A stretch of DNA of 56,180 bases from Gammaproteobacteria bacterium. Its GTDB lineage: Bacteria; Pseudomonadota; Gammaproteobacteria; Pseudomonadales; Azotimanducaceae. The stretch lies in contig JAPPAV010000144.1 of NCBI GenBank assembly GCA_026705345.1, forward strand, positions 1 through 56,180. Reading direction: 5' to 3'. Made by a program: the position numbers and the translations under genes. The notes below the pieces were generated by a model, which worked only from the letters and a program-made list of their open reading frames with translations, made no database searches and was not told the origin of the DNA. Numbering within the stretch: position 1 is the first letter of the stretch; each line of letters starts with the position of its first letter. Positions 54,792 through 56,180 of this stretch are shown one piece after another.

Positions 54792-55523
54792 ATGGGTCTG
54801 GGGCGGCTCCTGGGCGCGGTTCTCGGCGGCGGGCCAAAGGGCTTCGCGGGGGAGACAATGGTGGCCGCGGGTGCAATGCTCGCGCTGCCGTCCGCGACCT
54901 ACGTCCGGTTCCATGACGTGATGCTGCCGACGCCTGACGGTACGACGCAGATCGACCACGTGTTCGTTTCGCGGTTCGGCGTCTTCGTCGTGGAAACGAA
55001 GAACATGGCGGGGTGGATTTTCGGTTCCGAACGTGACCGGCGCTGGACGCAGGTTCTGCCGGGCGGCAGGAAGATCCCCTTCCAGAATCCCCTTCGGCAG
55101 AACTACCGGCACGTGAAGGCGGTCGAAGTGGTGCTCGAAGGGCTCAAGTTGCCGCCGAGCGCCGTGCGCTCGGTCGTGGCGTTCGTGGGCGACGCGGAGT
55201 TGAAGACAACGTTGCCGGAAAACGTCACGGTCGGGATGGGCTTCGCCCGCCACGTCAAGTCGTTCACGCGGGTGGTCATGTCCGAGGCCGCGGTACTTGC
55301 GGTGTGCGACGCGGTCGCGACGCGGCGCATCGACGGGTCGATGGCGGCGCGCCGGGCCCACGTCCGCGGCCTGCGTTCGCGCGCCGATCCCGCTATGGCG
55401 CAGAAGTGCCCGGGATGCGGGAGGGAAATGGTGCTTCGAACGAGCCGGCGGGGCCGGAACGCGGGACGGAGGTTCTGGGGCTGTTCCGGATTCCCGTCGT
55501 GCCGGATGACGCGGGAGGCGTAG
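54792..55523 (+). CDS. NERD-domain protein with topoisomerase-type zinc finger
   Basis: 243 residues. The N-terminal NERD (nuclease-related) domain includes GFAGETMVAAGAMLALPSAT, the core TQIDHVFVSRFGVFVVETKN with Asp, Glu and Lys of the PD-(D/E)xK-like fold, and FQNPLRQNYRHVKAVEVVLE. The C-terminus has a topoisomerase C4 zinc finger: KCPGCGREMV, then RFWGCSGFPSCR. GAGGAA precedes the ATG. NERD proteins are linked to DNA processing and phage defence. No helicase partner is in the window. Confidence 0.85.
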   Translation: MGLGRLLGAVLGGGPKGFAGETMVAAGAMLALPSATYVRFHDVMLPTPDGTTQIDHVFVSRFGVFVVETKNMAGWIFGSERDRRWTQVLPGGRKIPFQNPLRQNYRHVKAVEVVLEGLKLPPSAVRSVVAFVGDAELKTTLPENVTVGMGFARHVKSFTRVVMSEAAVLAVCDAVATRRIDGSMAARRAHVRGLRSRADPAMAQKCPGCGREMVLRTSRRGRNAGRRFWGCSGFPSCRMTREA

Positions 55524-55577
55524 GCTGGAGGCGCGGGGGAAGGAGAACCGCCGCGCAACGGAATCGAAGGAGGCAAG

Positions 55578-55829
55578 GTGGCGAAACACGATCCCTTGGG
55601 CGAATTCCTCAGCAAGCGGCGGGGCGGTGCCTGCACGCTGTCGCACGCGAACATCGAGGAGATCCTCGGGGAGCCGCTGCCGCCGAGCGCGAAAAGACAC
55701 CGTGCCTGGTGGGGCAACGAAGCGGACGGGGAGCATGTGCAATGCCGGAGCTGGCTGGGATCCGGGTGGGTAGTCGACGACGGCTGCCAGCCGGAACACG
55801 GTGTGGTGCGATTCGTCCGCGCGAAGTGA
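55578..55829 (+). CDS. DUF7662-like small protein
   Basis: 83 residues: HDPLGEFLSKRRGG, TLSHANIEEILGEPLPPSAK, RHRAWWGNEADGEHVQCRSW, then GVVRFVRAK. The pattern matches a domain (DUF7662-type) common beside restriction genes. GTG start at 55578 with AAGGAGG upstream. It lies 54 bp after the NERD gene and is probably co-transcribed. Confidence 0.75.
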   Translation: MAKHDPLGEFLSKRRGGACTLSHANIEEILGEPLPPSAKRHRAWWGNEADGEHVQCRSWLGSGWVVDDGCQPEHGVVRFVRAK

Positions 55830-56125
55830 GTGCATATAGGTCGCCACAACGGTGGAGGCGCACGGTGACGGGAGACCGCCGGTTGTCGCGAGCAGCGTGC
55901 AGGTTCCGCGGCCATCCTCTCATGGCGGTGCTCGGTCGTGATGCGCAGGTAGTTCCTCAACGACTCGCGGAGGCTCGCGGCAGGAACGCAAATGGAAAAT
56001 GTTGCAAAACTGTTGTAATGGCTGAAGGTGGTCCGGCGCGACGTTGCTTGGATAGCACGACAAAACGATAATTAAAACAATGTCTTGAGTTGACCCGCCG
56101 TGTGCCCGTCCGCTGCGCGATCCGC

Positions 56126-56140
56126 AGGTGCTTCATGAAG
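56126..56140. repeat. Putative attR core, 15-bp direct repeat
   Basis: AGGTGCTTCATGAAG, identical and in the same orientation as 565-579. It marks the right end of the island inside the transposase gene. Confidence 0.8.
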
Positions 56141-56180
56141 TGCGACATCGAGCCCAGCGTGCACCGGGCGCGCGCCACGC
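56126..56180 (-). pseudogene. REP-associated Y1 transposase, 5' part of the split target gene
   Basis: Read on the minus strand from the window edge: ARARCTLGSMSHFMKHL, which is the segment just upstream of the KQPIARRAN block found at the left edge. Downstream of the core the sequence becomes unrelated (RIAQRTGTRRVNS) and continues as open frame to 55957. It is the 5' half of the same gene as 1-575. Confidence 0.75.

Noticed and set aside
1-56180. tRNA or rRNA genes
   Set aside because: No tRNA or rRNA gene was recognised by eye, including at the integration site; a tRNAscan run would be decisive.

Overview
The window is a high-GC stretch (TTG and GTG starts are frequent) that looks like accessory DNA from a proteobacterium, probably a gammaproteobacterium. 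The guess rests on family content: a REP-associated Y1 transposase, C39 bacteriocin exporter, DsbC, YegP, IS21, IS1380 and IS256. The species cannot be named from the sequence.

Nearly the whole window appears to be one genomic island. A Y1 transposase gene on the minus strand is split: its 5' part is at the right edge (56126-56180) and its 3' part at the left edge (1-575). Each break carries the same 15-bp direct repeat, AGGTGCTTCATGAAG (565-579 and 56126-56140). A P4-type tyrosine recombinase lies just inside the left copy (781-1932). Together these delimit a mobile unit of about 55.5 kb.

Layout, left to right. 0.6-6.9 kb: integrase, IS256 relic, small hypothetical gene, CPBP membrane protease, decayed CinA-like gene. 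6.9-11.8 kb: a compact locus of a secreted six-cysteine peptide, a very large ABC-2/M1-like/golvesin-like membrane protein and a DsbC isomerase. 11.8-13.8 kb: serine recombinase, IS1380 and antitoxin relics. 14.2-18.1 kb: an OmpA-like membrane protein, a coiled-coil membrane protein with a DUF3892-like tail and a class 3 lipase. 18.1-21.5 kb: YegP, IS relics and a ParB-like gene bracketed by an inverted 17-mer. 22-26.3 kb: orphan exported proteins, a lipoprotein and frameshifted genes. 26.3-29.2 kb: two IS elements. 29.3-31.1 kb: small secreted and zinc-ribbon proteins. 31.2-37.2 kb: an IS graveyard with three IS21 copies, one of which splits a second tyrosine recombinase. 37.3-45.6 kb: a bacteriocin-type export locus (GntR, ABC ATPase, permease, DUF2857-like protein, HlyD, C39 exporter, two small membrane proteins), with a double-glycine-leader precursor transcribed divergently and a TetR regulator. 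45.6-51.6 kb: second IS copy, split integrase genes, a structured intergenic region and a zinc-knuckle protein. 51.6-55.8 kb: a membrane-protein pair and a defence-like group (Mrr endonuclease, unknown protein, NERD nuclease-like protein, DUF7662-like protein).

The two peptide loci are the best candidates for undescribed systems. One pairs a disulfide-rich peptide with its own isomerase. The other pairs a leader peptide with a dedicated C39 exporter, but the precursor carries a frameshift in a run of seven G. IS insertion and gene decay are heavy throughout, so several genes are annotated as broken.
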